This document shows positions 57,101 to 63,100 of a DNA stretch of 64,000 bases, piece by piece (position 1 is the stretch's first letter; the number at the start of each line of letters is the position of its first letter). Origin of the DNA: an uncultured Clostridia bacterium (GTDB lineage Bacteria; Bacillota; Clostridia; Christensenellales; UBA1242); NCBI GenBank assembly GCA_934748015.1, contig CAKVHF010000001.1, positions 62,001 through 126,000 of the forward strand, written 5' to 3'. The position numbers and the translations under genes were made by a program. The notes beneath the pieces were generated by a model, which ran no database searches, was not told where the DNA came from, and was given only the letters and a program-made list of their open reading frames with translations.

Positions 57101-60100
57101 TATTGGTTCCAGCATTAGTAAAATTGAAGTTAAAAGCACTAGCCTGCAGAGGTCAACAATTAATGCAAGCGGTTGTATAGCTTATGTAGGAGGTATAGCA
57201 GGTTATGTTGATACGATTATCGAGACTGCTAATAAGCAATATGTTAATAATACTATCATCGAAGTAGCAATGAAAGATGATCACCAGATAATTATCGAAA
57301 ATATGGATATTACATCATCAGCACAATGTACAGGTGGCGTTGCAGGATATGCTGTTAATGTAGCTGCTAATTGGATAGCACCAATAGAAAACAAATATAC
57401 TACAAGTGGCAATGAACATAGAACTGGTTTGATTGGTATTAACTCTATCAATATCACCTCATCTCAACAAAGAGTAGGTGGTGTTGTTGGTGATGCAAAG
57501 TTTGTAAATGGTAACTATGTACTGGTTGGCTCAGATATAACTTCTACTTCAACCAAAGAAGTTACATACATAGGTGGACTATTTGGTAAAATAAATGGAA
57601 CATTTATGAAAGATTTCAGTGGCAATGAGCATCAAGGTGATGGGAATAAATATGTTTATGTTAAGCGTTTAAAATTTAATATTTCAAATGGTTCTAATTA
57701 TATCATAGGCACAACATATGGTGTAGGTGGAGCAATTGGTGCATTGCGTATTAACAATAACATTATTATGTCCGAGCAAGCAGTCAAGGTTGAACAATTG
57801 ACCATGAATGTGTCTGCTTGTCATGTAGGTGGCGTAATAGGACATTTGCGAGGATATGGCGAAAATGACGTGGTAGTAAGCGGTGCGGCATACTTGTATA
57901 ATAGCGAAATTACTGCAACAGGTCTATCGCAATACATAGGTGGATTGATTGGTTTAGTCGATCATGATAACCCTAATCACAAAACACATCTAGTTAATCT
58001 TCTTATCAATATTATAACTATTGAAGTCACTGGTTCTAATGGTCACTATGTAGGTGGATGTATCGGTATGACGACGGGTGATATTGAGACAGCAGCCTTG
58101 TCTGATTATGGTTATGGCTTAAAGCTGTCCTCCAATGGTAGATTTATAGGCGGTATAGTTGGTAGATGTGATGGCACAATTACTGATACAAAATTGAATT
58201 CAGCAGTAACAATCGATTCAACATTTGCAGGTAGATACACTGTAGTTGATGGCGGTAGTGATGCTGTAGGCAATATCTTTGTATATGATGCATATGTAGG
58301 CGGTATAGCAGGATATGCTAACAAGTTTGGTTCAGCTCCAGCAACCACAGATTTAGTAAATTTTAGTGCTGCTGCTCAGCCAATAAGAAAAGATAATTTA
58401 ACTTTCAGTTATCAATCTAGCAACCCATTAGAAACAACTTGGCGAGCCGATGTGGTCGTAAATAACAATTTAACAATAACGGCACTACAAGGTGTTGTTG
58501 GAGGAATTGTTGGTTATGTTAAAGAATTTTACTCTACTGTGTTTATGGAGTCAGTAATCAATATTGAGACATCTGGACAATCCGTCGGTGGCGTAGTTGG
58601 TTATCTAGAAGACAAGATGGAGAATATTTATGCTAACAAATTCTTTGAAGAAGAAGGTAAGGATTACAAAAAAGAATATGAACCAGCTATTTCTATCAAA
58701 GGAAATAACCAAGAGAACACTCATATCTATGGAGACCAATATGTAGGTGGTGTCGTAGGTGGTGGTACAGCTCTTAAATACTATGACGGAACTGCTGCTA
58801 GATATCTTAGAGAGCCTGCAGTCTATATTGAAGATGATTATACAGAATATAAGTTGGCTCCTTATGACAATAATTCATTCAATGCAAGTTTAACTGCAAT
58901 GAACATGGAAGCGGTTGCTGAATTGTTCTATCCGGAAAGAATAAAGATAGGCGGTGTTGATTATCATGATTACACTAAGATAAACACGGATTTGTTTAAA
59001 AAACCAGATGGTGGGAACTATTTGGAAAAAATGCTAAAGGATGATAATCTAAATTCTTATAATGGAATTATTATTAACTTTTCAGCTTATGATAAATACG
59101 ATAATATTATTAAAAATTGTACTTATGGAATGAACTTATACATTCCAAGCGATAATGATAGAGAAAAAGATAGTAGTAAAATTGAATTCATAAGAACAAA
59201 GAATACCGAACAAATGATGGGATATAATAAGTGCCTAACAGGAGGAACTCAAGGTCAAGAACCTTGGTTATCATTAGGAGCAAAGTATATTATAGCAAAG
59301 ATAGAATTTGTTACAAATGACGTTATACCTATGACTACAGCAACTTTACAGTTTAGTTTTGGTGATACATATAAGTATGACTACAACCACTTGTCCAATA
59401 TGTTCCTTAGTCTTTCGGAAAGAATGCAGGACAAAATTAAGGCAAAAGTGACATTCCTAAACAAAGATAAAGATGCAACTAAAACATCAAAAATATATAG
59501 CGGATCTCAATATATCGAATTAATGAAGTTGATCAAAGAAATCAGAAATAAAGGTAACAATTTATATTCAGATATAAGATTTGATTCGGTAATTGTGTAT
59601 AATGTCAAAGTTGGCAAAATCAATTTCCAACCTAGAACTGGGCCAGAACCAGATCAACAACAACATGCAAAAAATGACAAATATTTTATTGCAGTTGATA
59701 ACCTTACTATATCTGCAACGCAATATGCAGGTGGCGTAACAGGTTATAGTGTTAACGATTATATTTTTGTCAATGATCCAGGGCATGTTTCCAACATAGA
59801 CATAACTGTTAACAACAACTATGCTGGTGGTATAGCAGGTTATTATCAAAGTAGCGGTAACATAACAGGTATTGCAAAATACATCAATATTACAGGTAGA
59901 GATTATCTTGGAGGATATGTTGGTGCCAATCAAGGTAGTGCTGAGGTTGCATTTACTGCAGATAATTTGAAATATATTAACATCAACGGAAATAACTTCT
60001 TAGGTGGTGCGATAGGTCGAAATACTGGTGAAGTCCATGGATCGACTATGCAAGTCACAATAGTTGGTAACAATTATGTGGGAGGTATTGCAGGTTTCAG

Positions 60101-63100
60101 TATTGAAGATATTACAGCAGATGTCTCGGACTCTAAAATCTCTGGTAATACATTTGTAGGAGGCATTGTAGGTCAAACTTATGCTGATTTCATGCTCGGT
60201 AGATATGCTTCTGCTGATGGATATCTGGCTCATATAGGCCATGTTGAAGTATCTGGTTATAGCTATGTAGGCGGAATTGCCGGTAGTGTTAACAAAAGAT
60301 ACGATCATAGACCAAATCCTACAGGTGAAATAGGCAAAAACTTAAAACTGGGTTGGGCGTATGTTTCCAATTCTAGTTCTGTTACAGGTGGCTACAATGT
60401 AGGTGGCTTATTTGGAGAAGTAATTGCTGATAATATAGTGGGTAGAGATGGCAATTATGGCGAAGCAGTAGATAACAACACCTGTTTTGCTGGGGTATAT
60501 GACAGTATTGTTAGAGCAGATAATGCATCCAATACTTATAACTTTGGTGTATATGCAATGTCATACTATGAGGAAGGTGAGTATGCTAACAATGGACCTC
60601 AGAACAATGATAACTATTCTTGTGTTGGTGGAATCTTTGGATATGTATGTACAACATTAGGTGATCAAATATTAAAAAATTCTAATGTGGCTAAGGCAAG
60701 AGGTTGTGGAGGTATATTGCTTAACCGTATTGAAGTTATTAACGTTATGGTTGAAGGCTTGTCCGGTGTCGGTGGTGTAGCCGGTGTGCTAGAAGGTGTC
60801 TATCAACCTGGTATTACCTATGTTATGGGTGATAGAACAGGCACATACTTGATCAATGGTAATTCATGCGTCGGTGGTGTTATTGGTGCACAACTAGATG
60901 CGGTGAGGATTAAAGAAGATGAAGCACAAATAATTAAGGCAGTATTTAGTGGCAATTCTAATGTAATTGATTATAAGATAGGTAATATGGGAGCAACTAA
61001 CGTAGGCGGTGCAATCGGATTATTTGGCAGTATGAAAACTGCAATTGCTAAAAACATACAAAGTGCTTTTATTGGCAAAGACGGTTATGTTAGGGGTGAA
61101 GCACAAATAAATTCAGCCATAATCTATAATGTATACAAGAATAGTAAAGATCCTAATGTAGGAGCAGACTCTGCGGCTAGTTATTCGTATATTGGTAGTC
61201 CAGAAGGAAATAATACTATTATTAATATATCCAATGGCGTACACAAAAGCCAACTTCCTTTGATTGCTGGAGATAAAGGATATGGATATGGTGCTAAAGC
61301 TGTTAATGATACTTATTATTATTTTGATTCACATACTCTTACTGATAAGATATTCTTCGTTCAAGGTAACTCTGAAGCAGGTGGCTTAGTAGGCAGAATC
61401 AGTGGCCTAATAGAAGGCACAAACGCGGAAGGAGACAATGCGGTAAGTATTTCCGATGCTAGAACAAAGAGTGCTGTTAAGATGGCTAACTGTAAGATTG
61501 GAACAATTAATGTCAATGTAATTGCCAATGGCAATGCAGGTGGTTGGTTTGGTTCAGTTAGCTATGCTCAGATTAGTCTTGCTTCCAAAGAAAGCGGAGC
61601 TAAGTCGGATGGCAAATTAACTATAAGTGAAGGATTCTATAACACAGTTGTACAATCTACTGGTGACAATATTGGTGGTCTGGTTGGATATTTAGAAGGA
61701 TCTCTATTGAGCAATGCCGAGAATGGCGATCCATTAATTATTTTCCCTAAGATAAATGCTAACTCCGGCGACAATATCGGTGGTGCTGTCGGCATGGCTC
61801 ACAATGCATCTATTATGGGTATCCAGATTGGATTGACTAAATCTGATGAATCGGGCCGTGTATTTATACATGGAGGTAAGAACAACATCGGTGGTATTGT
61901 TGGTCGTGTTGATATAACAGATAGTAGCTATAAGAAAATAGGCAACAAAAATGAAGAACGAACATTTGTTGTTGGATGTAGCGTTGTATCAACTAAGGTT
62001 GTCGGTGAAGAATGTGTCGGCGGAATAGTTGGATACGGTGTTGGAGTTGTTATTAGTGGTTGTGTTTCTGGTGGAGGTGTTAATACAACTGGGCCAGTAA
62101 GTGTAAGTGATACAACTATCGAAGGTATTACCTATGTTGGTGGTATTATCGGTTATCACAAATTTACTAATAATACAAACGATAAATATGATGTCAATGA
62201 TTATAACCCAGATTCAACCATTGGTAGCGGAAATCGTATAATGATCTTTGGTGTTACAAACAATGCTGATGTATCTGGCGAGAAATATATCGGTGGTGTC
62301 GCTGGATATATTGACCGTGCAGGTGTTATATTTAAGAATGAAGACCTTGGCGAGAGTGATGTCGGTGGTGTTAAGTATATCAACACATCATATGATAGTA
62401 ATAATATTGATGAAAGTGAGACAATAAGTCTTGGTTCTGGTTCGTCTGCAAAATGCAACCCAGATGCAACTATCAGATGGAAAAAACCATTTACCGCTAA
62501 GTCAATTAAGGATATTAACAATAGTTACAATAGAGAGGATGATGCTAGTACATCAGGCGCTGTGCAATATTCTAGCTTTGATGAGGCTAAGTTACATTTT
62601 GTCCAAGAACAGAATGTAGAACAGACATGGGATGAATTGGCAGGTAGCAATGGTGCTTTCCAATCTGACATTAGTGATATGTTGTTTACACATAGACCGG
62701 ATTCATCTTCTGGTAGTACAAGTAAGTCGGTTGGTCAGACAATAACCGTTAACTATAAGGTTTCTGCAGGAAGTACTACCAAGAAGTATCCTCCTAGCGA
62801 AGCGATATTTATAGGCGACATAGTAGGCAATAGATATCTAGACAATATGAACCCTAAGGGTACAAGCATTACTATAGGGGATAAGAGATATTTTAACTAC
62901 AACAATAATCATGCAGATAATGTTGTGGATGATAATGATCTTACCTGGAACGATGTTTTGATTGGTGATCAGATAGAATTAACAACCAATAAGTACAAAG
63001 AGGGTACGGTCGATATTGATGTAAGCATGTCAATGCAATGGGTCAGAACGGATTGTTATATTGATATAGACACCGAACTCAATAGGAAAAATACTCTTTC

